Assembly: GCA_017429345.1 (NCBI GenBank)
Contig: JAFRPB010000163.1
Location: 1-64,000, forward strand
DNA from: Clostridia bacterium
GTDB taxonomy: Bacteria; Bacillota; Clostridia; Oscillospirales; Acutalibacteraceae
DNA: 64,000 nucleotides
Reading direction: 5' to 3'
This document shows, piece after piece, positions 22,149-30,614 of this stretch (positions are counted from its first letter, which is position 1; every line of letters begins with the position of its first letter). Made by a program: the position numbers and the translations under genes. The notes under the pieces are model-generated. The model was not told where the DNA came from. It saw only the letters and a program-made list of their open reading frames with translations, and made no database searches.

Positions 22149-23696
22149 ATGGAGAATTATGTATACACCGAAGAAGTCACGGGCGAGATCGTACAGATCC
22201 CCGTTAAACTGTTACATCACCACCACGATAACCCTCGTAAGGATCTCGGCGATCTGACCGAGCTGACCGAGAGCATCAAGGCGAAGGGCGTCCTTCAGAA
22301 CCTCACCGTCGTGCCGTTTTGGTTCAAAATGACCGGCGTCGGCTGCGACGATCCGAAACAGCAGGCCGAAATGGGCTACCTCGTCGTGATCGGGAACAGA
22401 CGCCTCGAGGCCGCAAAGAAAGCCGGGCTTGAAACGCTGCCCTGCATCATTGCGAAGATGACGCCGGCCGAGCAGGTACAGACCATGCTGCTGGAAAACA
22501 TGCAGCGCACCGATCTGACCGCCTACGAGCAGGCACAGGGATTCCAGATGATGCTCGATTTCGGCGACACGGTAAAGACGGTTGCGGAGAAAACCGGCTT
22601 TTCGGAATCCACGATCCGGCGCCGGCTTGAATGGGCAAAGCTCGACGGCGATACGATGAAAGAAGTGTCCTCCCGTCAGATCTCCCTCATGGATCTGGAT
22701 AAGCTTTCCAAGATCGACAATATCGAAACGCGGAATCTGGTTCTTTGCGAGATCGGCACAAATAACTTTGAGAACAAGCTGCAGCAGGTGATCAAAGCAC
22801 AGGAGGACGCAAAGATTGAGGCCAAATGGCGTGAGTTCCTGACCGGAAAGGGAATGATCGAACGCCCATACACCGAGCTTTCCGACTACAATAAGTACGC
22901 CTGGTGCAGCCCGAATTTCATCGAATTGAAAACCGCGGATATGGAGAAATATCGCTCTATGTTTAATAGCGGTGAGCAGTATTACTTCGGCTTCAGATAC
23001 GGATGTGCGTATTTTCGCAAGGAAAAGACAGAGGCAGAAACGCTGTCGCCTGAACAGGAAGAAAGGAAACGCGCCGAAGACGAGCGAAAAGAAAAGAAAC
23101 AGGCCTTTGCAGAAATGTTCACTCGGGCATATATGCTCCGTGTGGCCTTCGTCGATAAGCTCTCAGAAACGGCGATCAAGAAGAAAGCTGAAATCATCAT
23201 TGCAGCTATTATTCGTGCCGATTGGACTGTTCGCTATACCAGAAAAGAAAATCAGTCGTTCGCGGATATGATGGGCGTAATCCTTCCCAAAGAAGCGAAA
23301 AACTACGGAATGGTGCAGGAAGCAACGGAAGCAAACCCCTACAAAGCACTTCTGAGCTTCGCGCTCTATAGCCTCGGCGAGAAGGAGGACGAAGATTGCC
23401 TTGATTATTATAACCACTTCGAGAAAAACGAGAGGCTTCAGGAAATCTACGACATCCTCTGCGCTCTCGGCTATCAGATGAGTGATGAAGAAAAGTCCCT
23501 TATGGATGGATCGCATGAGCTCTACACGCCGAGACCTTCGGCCGATGACGATGAAGACGACGAGGACGGCGATTACGACGGGGAGTATGGCGACGATGGC
23601 GACGATGGCGACGATGACTTTGAAGAAGAAGTAGCTTCGGAGGATGACGCCATAATCGCCGCTCTGGAAGGCGAGGATGCGGACGATGAACAGTAA
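22149..23696 (+). CDS. ParB/RepB/Spo0J-family protein with acidic tail
   Basis: This 515-aa protein uses the ATG at 22149; a TTG further up lacks support. The ParB N-terminal domain includes HHHHDNPRKDLGDL, VVIGNRRLEAAKKAG and ENMQRTDLTAYEQA. A KorB-like HTH follows (VAEKTGFSESTIRRRLEWA). The C-terminal 50 residues are almost all Asp, Glu and Gly. In phages such proteins may be replication or transcription accessories rather than partition factors; no parA is present. Confidence 0.85.
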   Translation: MENYVYTEEVTGEIVQIPVKLLHHHHDNPRKDLGDLTELTESIKAKGVLQNLTVVPFWFKMTGVGCDDPKQQAEMGYLVVIGNRRLEAAKKAGLETLPCIIAKMTPAEQVQTMLLENMQRTDLTAYEQAQGFQMMLDFGDTVKTVAEKTGFSESTIRRRLEWAKLDGDTMKEVSSRQISLMDLDKLSKIDNIETRNLVLCEIGTNNFENKLQQVIKAQEDAKIEAKWREFLTGKGMIERPYTELSDYNKYAWCSPNFIELKTADMEKYRSMFNSGEQYYFGFRYGCAYFRKEKTEAETLSPEQEERKRAEDERKEKKQAFAEMFTRAYMLRVAFVDKLSETAIKKKAEIIIAAIIRADWTVRYTRKENQSFADMMGVILPKEAKNYGMVQEATEANPYKALLSFALYSLGEKEDEDCLDYYNHFEKNERLQEIYDILCALGYQMSDEEKSLMDGSHELYTPRPSADDDEDDEDGDYDGEYGDDGDDGDDDFEEEVASEDDAIIAALEGEDADDEQ

Positions 23697-25491
23697 CGTT
23701 GTCAACTATGCAAACGAGGATGTCGGGTTTTACCCGACACCCTCGGACCTTGTGGATAAGATGCTCGATCTCATAGATTGGGATAAATCCTTCACCATTC
23801 TGGAACCGAGCGCCGGCAAGGGAAACATCGTCGACGCCATCCAGCGCAAGGCCTATCTCCGCAGATATAGCCGGTACGGTGATAAATCCGGCGTTTCCGT
23901 GGATTGCATCGAGATCGATCCTGATCTGCGCGGCATTTTGGAATATAAATATGGCGGCGGTCAGGCAACGGAGCTGCGAGACAGAATTCGTTCTCTCGAT
24001 TCCGTGTGCAATGAATACGACGGCAGCGAGAATGGACGCCAGCTCAAAGCTCTGCGAAATGAAGAGCATATTTTGGAAAGCACCCCCGTCGTGGTCGTTT
24101 ATGATGACTTCCTGACCTTCACGACCTATAAGCGTTACGACGTCATTGTGATGAATCCTCCGTTCGCAAACGGCGACGAACATCTGATCCATGCGCTTAC
24201 GCTGCTGCGGCACGGTGGGAAGGTTATCTGCCTGCTCAATGCAGAAACGATCAGAAACCCGTATACCAACCGACGGAAGGCGTTGATCGCCAAGCTCGAC
24301 AAATACGAGGCAAAGATCCGCTACATACAAAATGCGTTCAGATATTCGGAGCGCAATACGGACGTGGAGATCGCCATGGTCGAGGTTGATATACCGCAGA
24401 AGGAAGAAACCAGCTTCATCTTTGAGGGGCTGAAAAAGGCACAGGAGGCGAAGACCGAGAGTGCCGGGCCCCAAGAATTGACATCCGGGGACTTTTTGGA
24501 GCAGATCGTCCAGCAGTTCAATTTTGAGGTAAACGGAACGATCCGACTGATCCGAGAGTATGAGGCGATCAAGCCCTATATGCTCTCTTCTTTTGAGGAA
24601 GGCTGCAAGGACGCGATCCTGACGCTTTCTCTCTCCAAAGACGAACGGAATTATTTTCAGGTGTGCGACGTCAACAAGTACCTGAAGATCGTCCGCATGA
24701 AGTATTGGCGGGCGTTGTTCAAGAACAAGCAATTCACCGGCGCCCTAACAGAGAACCTTTTGGAGAAGTACATGAACATGCTCGACAGCATGGGCGACTA
24801 CGATTTCACGATGTTCAATATCCGAGCTTTTCAGCAGAAGATGATGAGCGAGCTGGTTCAAGGCGTCGGAGAAACGATCCTTGCGCTGTTCGATAAGCTT
24901 TCCGAAGCGCATTCCTGGTACCCGGAATGTGGAACCAATATCCACTACTTCAACGGGTGGGCGACGAACAAAGCGCACATGATCAACACGAAGAAGGTCA
25001 TTATCCCCACATACGGCTGCTATTCCTCATATTCATGGGAGAGCGGGAAGCTGAACGAAAGCGCGGCCTGCAAAGCCCTCTCCGATCTGGAAAAGGTTTT
25101 CAACTACCTTGACAATGGAGAGACGTCCGGGCCGGATCTCCGCGAGCAGGTCAAAGCATACGCTGCTGCAGGCATCACTAAGAAAATCCCGCTGAAATAC
25201 TTCTTCGCCACCTTCTACAAAAAAGGCACCTGCCACATCGAATGGCGCGTGCCGGAGCTGGTCGAAAAGCTGAACATCTACGGCTGCCAGCGAAAGAATT
25301 GGCTGCCGCCGAGCTACGGCAAAAAGCACTATGCGGATATGACGCCAGAGGAAAAGACCGTTGTCGACGAATTTCAGGGCGAAGAGGCCTATGCAAAAGT
25401 TATGGCTCGGACTGACTATTACCTTATGAGCGACGCTGCTATCGGCGTAAAACTGTTGACAACAGGTGCAGAAACGGAGTTACAACCATGA
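23686..25491 (+). CDS. SAM-dependent DNA methyltransferase with DUF4942-like C terminus
   Basis: This 601-aa protein has motif I LEPSAGKGNIV near residue 42 and motif IV VMNPPFANGDE near residue 150, the NPPF signature of adenine-N6 or cytosine-N4 amino-methyltransferases. The large C-terminal region resembles DUF4942, often fused to phage and plasmid methyltransferases. No restriction enzyme is adjacent, so it is probably an orphan protecting or regulating phage DNA. The start overlaps the end of parB. Confidence 0.82.
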   Translation: MNSNVVNYANEDVGFYPTPSDLVDKMLDLIDWDKSFTILEPSAGKGNIVDAIQRKAYLRRYSRYGDKSGVSVDCIEIDPDLRGILEYKYGGGQATELRDRIRSLDSVCNEYDGSENGRQLKALRNEEHILESTPVVVVYDDFLTFTTYKRYDVIVMNPPFANGDEHLIHALTLLRHGGKVICLLNAETIRNPYTNRRKALIAKLDKYEAKIRYIQNAFRYSERNTDVEIAMVEVDIPQKEETSFIFEGLKKAQEAKTESAGPQELTSGDFLEQIVQQFNFEVNGTIRLIREYEAIKPYMLSSFEEGCKDAILTLSLSKDERNYFQVCDVNKYLKIVRMKYWRALFKNKQFTGALTENLLEKYMNMLDSMGDYDFTMFNIRAFQQKMMSELVQGVGETILALFDKLSEAHSWYPECGTNIHYFNGWATNKAHMINTKKVIIPTYGCYSSYSWESGKLNESAACKALSDLEKVFNYLDNGETSGPDLREQVKAYAAAGITKKIPLKYFFATFYKKGTCHIEWRVPELVEKLNIYGCQRKNWLPPSYGKKHYADMTPEEKTVVDEFQGEEAYAKVMARTDYYLMSDAAIGVKLLTTGAETELQP

Positions 25492-25910
25492 TAAGATATA
25501 CAATCAGGAATGACAACGGCTCGGTTGAATTGAAAAAAGGTTATCTGCCGATACATGCTTTATACCGTCTCGCTGAGTATGAAGACCGCGGCCAGGTGCC
25601 GCTGGAAATTCCCGACGCCAGAACTAAGGTAAATATTCTCGCCGCACTGGGTGAACTTGCGGAATACAAGGACGCCGAGCGCGACGGTCGCCTTGTGGTG
25701 CTGCCTCGCAAGGTCGGAAAGCAGGTGTATTGGTTTACCGGAACAGTTATCATTCCATGCACCGTGTATGGGTATGTGATAGACAATAAAGGAAAATTGC
25801 GGATGGAATTGCCGGATATTGACTGCACACCGATTTATCCTTGGCCGGGGCATATTTTCCTCACCCGCAAGGAAGCGGAGAAGGCGTTGAAAGGAGCTGC
25901 TGAAACATGA
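25488..25910 (+). CDS. Conserved small phage protein
   Basis: This 140-aa protein contains LYRLAEYEDRGQVPLE and LVVLPRKVGKQVYWF then IFLTRKEAEKAL. This is a widespread but uncharacterised phage protein of Clostridia, often near methyltransferase genes. It is coupled to both neighbours by 4-bp overlaps. Confidence 0.65.
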   Translation: MIRYTIRNDNGSVELKKGYLPIHALYRLAEYEDRGQVPLEIPDARTKVNILAALGELAEYKDAERDGRLVVLPRKVGKQVYWFTGTVIIPCTVYGYVIDNKGKLRMELPDIDCTPIYPWPGHIFLTRKEAEKALKGAAET

Positions 25911-26602
25911 AGCCTATTTACATTCCAAAAGGCAAAGCAAAAGAATACGGCGACTACGCCATCAATATTTATACCGGCTGTCCTCATCGGTGTTTTTACT
26001 GCTTCGCGCCGAATGTATTACGAAAAGACAGGGAGCTGTTCCATACGCAGATCGAGCCGCGGCCGGAGATCGTAGATGAAACGCGGCGTCAGATCGAGCG
26101 CGAAGGGATCACCGGAAAGCTCGTGCATCTCTGTTTTACCTGCGATCCGTACCCGACAGGATATGATTCCACGGCTACGCGGGAAATCATAAAACTACTG
26201 AAAGAGAGCGGCAATCACGTTCAGATCCTGACCAAAGGCGACGGCAGCAGAGACTTTGATCTGCTGGATTCCGAGGATTGGTACGGAATAACACTTGACG
26301 GCTCGGAAACAGCCACAGAGTTTTGCGACCGTGTTTATCCGATGAGGGACGCTCACGCCAAAGGAATAAAGACATGGGTATCCTTCGAGCCGGTTCTTGT
26401 CTCAAGCAACGTGTTGGACCAAATAATAGCACTGAAAAGAGTCGGAATCATTGACAAGGTCAAGATCGGCAAGCTCAATTATTATCCGTCGGATATTGAC
26501 TGGTCTGATTTTGGCCGAAAGGCAGAAAAGCTCTGCAAGGATCTCGGGCTTGAATACTACATCAAAGAAAGCCTCCGGGCAGAAATGGAGGGGTCGGAAT
26601 GA
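25907..26602 (+). CDS. Radical SAM protein, spore photoproduct lyase-like group
   Basis: This 231-aa protein has the cluster-binding motif CPHRCFYC (CxxxCxxC, residues 25-32) followed by a short TIM-barrel with HLCFTCDPYP, ILTKGDGSRDFDLL and WVSFEPVLVSS. The GCPHRCxYC type matches the SplB/Rv2578c-like group, which includes DNA repair enzymes. It is shorter than SplB. It lies between phage DNA-metabolism genes, so a nucleic-acid substrate is plausible but unproven. Confidence 0.8.
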   Translation: MKPIYIPKGKAKEYGDYAINIYTGCPHRCFYCFAPNVLRKDRELFHTQIEPRPEIVDETRRQIEREGITGKLVHLCFTCDPYPTGYDSTATREIIKLLKESGNHVQILTKGDGSRDFDLLDSEDWYGITLDGSETATEFCDRVYPMRDAHAKGIKTWVSFEPVLVSSNVLDQIIALKRVGIIDKVKIGKLNYYPSDIDWSDFGRKAEKLCKDLGLEYYIKESLRAEMEGSE

Positions 26603-27351
26603 CAGCAAACGACATTCGAGCGGCACTTCGGACGAAATACCACGACAGCCGGCAATATGCCATCGCCGAAGAGGTCGGCTTGACGACCGGATTCAGTCAT
26701 CGGCGCCTCGATATGATGATCCTCGACTGCTACAACTCTAACGGCTTTCGGATCGACGGTTTCGAGATCAAAGTCAGTACGAGCGACCTTCGTCGCGAGC
26801 TCGAGGATCCAGAGAAGCACGTCGCATTCTTCGACGTGATCGACTATTACACTATCGCGGTCCCGGTCGGTGTAGCAGATCCGCTCTTAGACATCATCCC
26901 AAAGAAGTGGGGAATCCTGATCGTGAACGAGGACGGAACAACGCGCTTCAAGCGCAGGCCGCTCGCGCTTGAGGACAGAAAGGCAGACAAAGCCGTACCC
27001 AGAGGTTTCTTCGCCTCTATCGTGAGGGCGGTCCAAAGCAGGCAGCCAGCAGAGCAGGAGCTCCGAAAAGAGTACGAGCGGGGAAAATCAGAAGGAAAAG
27101 CCGAGGCAGAACGTCACCAGGCCTACACGAGCAACAGGGTACAGCGAGAGGCGGCAAAGCTCGATGCCTATGACAAATTGTGTTCTCGCTTCTCTCTTTA
27201 TCGTGATGACAAAATTGACGAAGTGATGGACGAGTTCGAGGCATTCAGAAAGCTGAACATCGACTGGTTGCGTTCGGATATCACCGGCACGATCAACAGA
27301 CTGACAAATTTGCGCGATATGCTGGGAGGTGCAGGGAATGAAAACCAATGA
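26599..27351 (+). CDS. Nuclease-fold protein, MmcB-like N terminus
   Basis: In this 250-aa protein residues 30-100 read as a restriction-endonuclease-like fold: RRLDMMILDCYN, IDGFEIKVSTSDLRREL, and VIDYYTIAVP, with a D-ExK pattern (FEIK). A coiled-coil region rich in Glu, Lys and Arg follows, then a helical tail. MmcB-like proteins are DNA-repair-associated. It overlaps the radical SAM gene by four bases. Confidence 0.7.
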   Translation: MTANDIRAALRTKYHDSRQYAIAEEVGLTTGFSHRRLDMMILDCYNSNGFRIDGFEIKVSTSDLRRELEDPEKHVAFFDVIDYYTIAVPVGVADPLLDIIPKKWGILIVNEDGTTRFKRRPLALEDRKADKAVPRGFFASIVRAVQSRQPAEQELRKEYERGKSEGKAEAERHQAYTSNRVQREAAKLDAYDKLCSRFSLYRDDKIDEVMDEFEAFRKLNIDWLRSDITGTINRLTNLRDMLGGAGNENQ

Positions 27352-27697
27352 AGAATTGCGTAACGTCCCCAATCTCCTGATCCTCCACGCAACTCTGGAC
27401 GGCGGTATGGGAGAGCTGTTCAAGCTCGGCAAGCGGTTCGCTTCTGTCATCTGGAGCACCGGCGGCGGCTGGGATCACGTCAGCGTCTGCCCGTATAAGC
27501 ACTCCTATACGCCCTCATGGGACGATACGATGCGGTATATGACGAACTCAGAGATGATCCCGACAATAACCGCGCAAACAGGATCATTGCAGATTTCGAC
27601 GAAGCGGTCGGAAGCATTGTCGATCTTATTCTTGATATGGACGGTGATGTGGAATGAACAGACGGAAAGCAAAAAAAGCGGTGAAGAAAAAACATAA
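27338..27697 (+). CDS. DUF7694-like protein with doubtful C terminus
   Basis: This 119-aa frame starts at the ATG at 27338 (GGGAGGT upstream). Residues 40-65 (WDHVSVCPYKHSYTPSWDD) match the short DUF7694-type phage domain. From about residue 70 the sequence becomes unlike a natural protein, while a different frame (27517-27657) becomes protein-like. Either the genes overlap or the true product ends early through a frameshift. Confidence 0.55.
   Translation: MKTNEELRNVPNLLILHATLDGGMGELFKLGKRFASVIWSTGGGWDHVSVCPYKHSYTPSWDDTMRYMTNSEMIPTITAQTGSLQISTKRSEALSILFLIWTVMWNEQTESKKSGEEKT
27517..27657 (+). CDS. 46-aa acidic protein overlapping the DUF7694-like gene
   Basis: The ATG at 27517 opens a frame reading MGRYDAVYDELRDDPDNNRA through to VDLILDMDGDVE, a natural-looking helical acidic peptide. 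Its stop is joined to the next start as ATGA, which supports translation. No strong ribosome binding site is visible, so it may depend on coupling or on frameshifting from the upstream frame. Confidence 0.45.
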   Translation: MGRYDAVYDELRDDPDNNRANRIIADFDEAVGSIVDLILDMDGDVE

Positions 27698-27803
27698 TAT
27701 TAAAATATGGGGCGGCAATTTATCCCCGAGATTCATCGATACATTTATGTCGACAACAAAAGCGATTCGGGACGGTTTATTAAGGGGGCCTCGGAATGAG
27801 TGA
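27654..27803 (+). CDS. 49-aa basic protein
   Basis: It starts ATGA-coupled to the 46-aa frame. The peptide is MNRRKAKKAVKKKHNIKIWG, continuing to TTKAIRDGLLRGPRNE. A basic N terminus followed by an AIxDGL helix is seen in tiny proteins of Clostridia phages. It overlaps the next gene by eight bases. Confidence 0.5.
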   Translation: MNRRKAKKAVKKKHNIKIWGGNLSPRFIDTFMSTTKAIRDGLLRGPRNE

Positions 27804-28206
27804 AGACATCCGTTTAAGTTTGCACCCGTGCGGCGACGGATGGGTGTGTTGCGACGGTAATTGCGCAGACTGTCACCGAATTCTCGGCTGTCCGGTCGTC
27901 TACTCTGATAGAACGAACCCAACCGAACACCCTCCTACTCCAGCAACCGATACGCCGTCAGATGATTTCATAAAAGATACGTACGAAAATATTAAAAAAA
28001 CGGCTGCGATACAAGCCGAGCAAGCGGCTTTGAAATCTTTGATTGATGAATTGAGACGGCTGAACGAACTGATACAAGAAACAACCGAGAAGATACGAGA
28101 GGTTGTGATACCGATACCGCCGGGCACGCCCGAAGACACGATAAAGAAGATCGACCGGATATGCAGGCACAATAAAAGGAAAGGACGAAAGAAAAAGCGT
28201 GGATAA
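27796..28206 (+). CDS. Cys-rich and coiled-coil small protein
   Basis: This 136-aa protein has a Cys-rich N terminus (CGDGWVCCDGNCADCHRILGC), a Pro/Thr linker, then a coiled coil (about 65-100) and a strongly basic end (KRKGRKKKRG). A metal-binding N terminus is likely. Function unknown. Confidence 0.55.
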   Translation: MSEDIRLSLHPCGDGWVCCDGNCADCHRILGCPVVYSDRTNPTEHPPTPATDTPSDDFIKDTYENIKKTAAIQAEQAALKSLIDELRRLNELIQETTEKIREVVIPIPPGTPEDTIKKIDRICRHNKRKGRKKKRG

Positions 28207-28486
28207 CAAAGATTTTTTGTCATGCGACATTCTTATGACGCTCCCAAAAGAAACGTGGCTTGATGTAGCCGACGATTTGAACAAGGGCACTGCAGCTATC
28301 GCGAAATTTCTTTTTGTAATGGACCGTGAAGGCGAAGGACTCAAGGACGCGAAAGAGTTTATTGCTGAAATGCATCTCGCAATTCAGGCAATGTGGATCA
28401 TTTCAGAGCTGTCGGATAGAATTAAAGTCTTCGTTTCTACTGATCTGCCGAGATTTCCCGGAAGAAAGGGCGGTGATACAGAATGA
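28199..28486 (+). CDS. Unknown small protein
   Basis: This 95-aa protein has a GTG start and overlaps its neighbours on both sides. It is helical, with EMHLAIQAMWIISELSDRIK. No recognised domain. Confidence 0.5.
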   Translation: MDNKDFLSCDILMTLPKETWLDVADDLNKGTAAIAKFLFVMDREGEGLKDAKEFIAEMHLAIQAMWIISELSDRIKVFVSTDLPRFPGRKGGDTE

Positions 28487-29004
28487 GATACATCGACGCC
28501 GACGCGCTGATGAAAGGATTTTTTGAACAATTCTGCAGTTGCGAAGGTAAAGAAACTTGCGAAATACTCTGCGATGTGTATATCCCGACGATACGCGAGT
28601 TCTTGCAGAATTTTCCGACGGTGGATATCCACCAGAATGCAGACGGAATGAATGATTATATTAAACGGGAAGACGCAATCCGCGCCGTCGATGAAAGGAT
28701 CAAAGAATTAAGCAAAGACCGGGTGTTTCGCAGAAAGCAGCTGACGGATGTGATTGATCTTTTAGGTGTAAAAAAATACATAAGCGAAATTCCAACTGCG
28801 GACGTTACTGAAAGGGTCCGGTGGATCAATGTGAATTACGCCCTGCCGAAAGGGGGTGCTCTGGTAATGGTTTATGGACTCGACAAAAAAGAAAAGAGCG
28901 ATGCAATGGACTTCTGTTTCTATTCAGAAAGAAAAGGATTCGGCACGCATTTACAAGTGATGTACTGGATGTATTTACCGGAGACACCGAAAGGAGATTC
29001 GTAG
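28483..29004 (+). CDS. DUF551-like protein
   Basis: This 173-aa protein has an N-terminal YIDADALMKGFFEQF, typical of small phage proteins. The C-terminal part WINVNYALPKGGALVMVYG ending in VMYWMYLPETPKG follows the DUF551 pattern (W-x-LP ... WMPLPxPP). Function unknown. Confidence 0.65.
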   Translation: MRYIDADALMKGFFEQFCSCEGKETCEILCDVYIPTIREFLQNFPTVDIHQNADGMNDYIKREDAIRAVDERIKELSKDRVFRRKQLTDVIDLLGVKKYISEIPTADVTERVRWINVNYALPKGGALVMVYGLDKKEKSDAMDFCFYSERKGFGTHLQVMYWMYLPETPKGDS

Positions 29005-29006
29005 AT

Positions 29007-29372
29007 ATGGATGTCATAGCGGAATATATATATGATTCGATGCGGATGGACGACAGCGCGGGCGGGTGGAAATACGCGATCGACAAGACGATGGAATATC
29101 TGAATCTGCCGCACTCGCTGACCGAAATGCTGAAAGAGGAGAAACTGGACAGTCACGGCAGAAAAGAAACAAGAGGATACAGCCTTTGCGATACGCGGCT
29201 GTTCGAACTGACGAAAACGACGTTGCAGCGCGACTACGATCCGAAGAAACAGGATCCGTGGTTCGACCGGGAAGTCAGTATTTTCAGGGCGGAATTCGTC
29301 GGCGTGGCGTCGGCGTGGGCGGAGCTGCTGTATTTTGCTGGAATCCGATTAAATCGGGCACGTGGACTTTGA
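29007..29372 (+). CDS. Unknown phage protein
   Basis: The ATG at 29007 follows AAGGAG; the product is 121 aa. A mixed sequence with FRAEFVGVASAWAELLYFAG at the C terminus resembles the small tail of other early proteins here (AEFSGETSMWVKNL in the gene at 30276). No function can be assigned. Confidence 0.55.
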   Translation: MDVIAEYIYDSMRMDDSAGGWKYAIDKTMEYLNLPHSLTEMLKEEKLDSHGRKETRGYSLCDTRLFELTKTTLQRDYDPKKQDPWFDREVSIFRAEFVGVASAWAELLYFAGIRLNRARGL

Positions 29373-29390
29373 AAAGCGGGTGAAAGATAA

Positions 29391-30098
29391 TTGAAAAAAA
29401 GACAAATAATCGCCGTCGATTTTGACGGAACCCTCTGCGAAAATGAATTCCCGGAAATCGGGGCAGCGCGCACAAGCGTAATTGACTCTCTGCTTATGGA
29501 ACAGAGATTCGGTGCAAGGCTGATCTTGTGGACGTGCCGAACAGGCGACCTACTGGAAGAAGCGGTACAATGGTGCCTTGAACGCGGAATCCAGTTTGAT
29601 GCCGTGAACGAGAACCTGCCGGACGTCATTGAACAATTCGGAGGCGACACGCGAAAGATCGTCGCCACCGAATACTGGGATGACCGTTCGATAAATATGA
29701 ACGTCATGAGATATACTTTCGACACGAGAATAGCGTTAGCGGAAGATGTTCAAAGGTCGCTCAAAATTCTCGAGAGAAGTATTATAACGTCCGTTTTGAC
29801 GGAGGTGTGTTATGAAAATGATGTTTCGGCAGGCGCTCCGGATGCATTAGAGCGTATCTTGATTAAAGAGATATCTATTGCCGATGATAGCTCAACCTCA
29901 TTATTACGAGCGCATGATGCGCGGAAGGTGATAGCTTTTTATTTGCGATCTTTTTCGTCTGAATTTATTAGTACGGTAATCGGATGCATTGACGATTGGA
30001 TTACGCTATATCCAAAAGACAGTCGCCGCGAGGTCTATCAGGAAATCCTTCGGATGTGTAAGTCTGAATGGAGGTATCGATATCATAAAAGTAAGTGA
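29391..30098 (+). CDS. HAD-like phosphatase fused to an unknown helical domain
   Basis: This 235-aa protein has a TTG start. Residues 1-100 are a minimal HAD-like domain with nucleophile motif AVDFDGTLCENE (residues 8-19), LILWTCRTG and GIQFDAVNENLP, as in small phage hydrolases. The remaining 130 residues are helical and not part of the usual domain. The last codons overlap the start of the next Cys-rich gene. Confidence 0.7.
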   Translation: MKKRQIIAVDFDGTLCENEFPEIGAARTSVIDSLLMEQRFGARLILWTCRTGDLLEEAVQWCLERGIQFDAVNENLPDVIEQFGGDTRKIVATEYWDDRSINMNVMRYTFDTRIALAEDVQRSLKILERSIITSVLTEVCYENDVSAGAPDALERILIKEISIADDSSTSLLRAHDARKVIAFYLRSFSSEFISTVIGCIDDWITLYPKDSRREVYQEILRMCKSEWRYRYHKSK

Positions 30099-30258
30099 TT
30101 GCAGAAACTGCAAATACTTCGTCCGGAAGTGTTGGACGCAGACGTATTGCCCGGCGAATTATCACGCGATAGGTTTCAGTCACGCATACGGATATTGCGG
30201 ATTCTATAAGCAACGGTGCAGCTTTGTGAGAAAGTGTTCAATGATATATCGGCGATAA
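30085..30258 (+). CDS. 57-aa Cys-rich protein with apparent AUA start
   Basis: The frame reads KVSDCRNCKYFVRKCWTQTY and continues to KQRCSFVRKCSMIYRR, with paired cysteines typical of a metal-binding phage microprotein. No ATG, GTG or TTG fits. The codon in the initiator position is ATA at 30085, nine bases after GGAGGT. The alternative ATG at 30068 reads only six codons to a stop. Confidence 0.55.
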   Translation: MKVSDCRNCKYFVRKCWTQTYCPANYHAIGFSHAYGYCGFYKQRCSFVRKCSMIYRR

Positions 30259-30275
30259 TGGAAAGAGGTAAAAAT

Positions 30276-30611
30276 ATGCAACTGTTATATTGCGATTATG
30301 CAATACACACGTCTATGGTTAAACATAACGCAGAGGATGCATGGAAGATGAGCGTTCGCTATTTTTTGCGGGAGCTCGGGATGGATCCTGATTATGCAGA
30401 GCTTCTTGAATATGAAGAAATACTTTATGACGGAAAACCCGCACGGGCATACCGTCTCTTCAAGTTTCCGTTTTTTATTGTATTTGGACCGCCGAAGTCG
30501 TTCACGGGTGAAGGTGTTCTACATTATCGTGCAGAGTTCTCGGGAGAAACAAGTATGTGGGTGAAAAACCTGAAAATGCTGCGCGTAAAAAAATATATCG
30601 GGAGGTGGTAA
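30276..30611 (+). CDS. Unknown phage protein
   Basis: This 111-aa protein starts at the ATG at 30276 (AGAGG upstream). It has alternating beta strands in the C-terminal half (FPFFIVFGPPKSF, VLHYRAEFSGETSMW). The last segment resembles the end of the gene at 29007. Function unknown. Confidence 0.55.
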   Translation: MQLLYCDYAIHTSMVKHNAEDAWKMSVRYFLRELGMDPDYAELLEYEEILYDGKPARAYRLFKFPFFIVFGPPKSFTGEGVLHYRAEFSGETSMWVKNLKMLRVKKYIGRW

Positions 30612-30614
30612 CAG

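Noticed and set aside
22149..23696. Plasmid-type partition system
   Set aside because: There is a ParB protein but no ParA gene and no visible parS cluster, and the element is integrated.
23686..25491. Restriction-modification system
   Set aside because: The methyltransferase has no adjacent specificity subunit or recognisable restriction enzyme; the nuclease-fold protein at 26599 looks repair-like.
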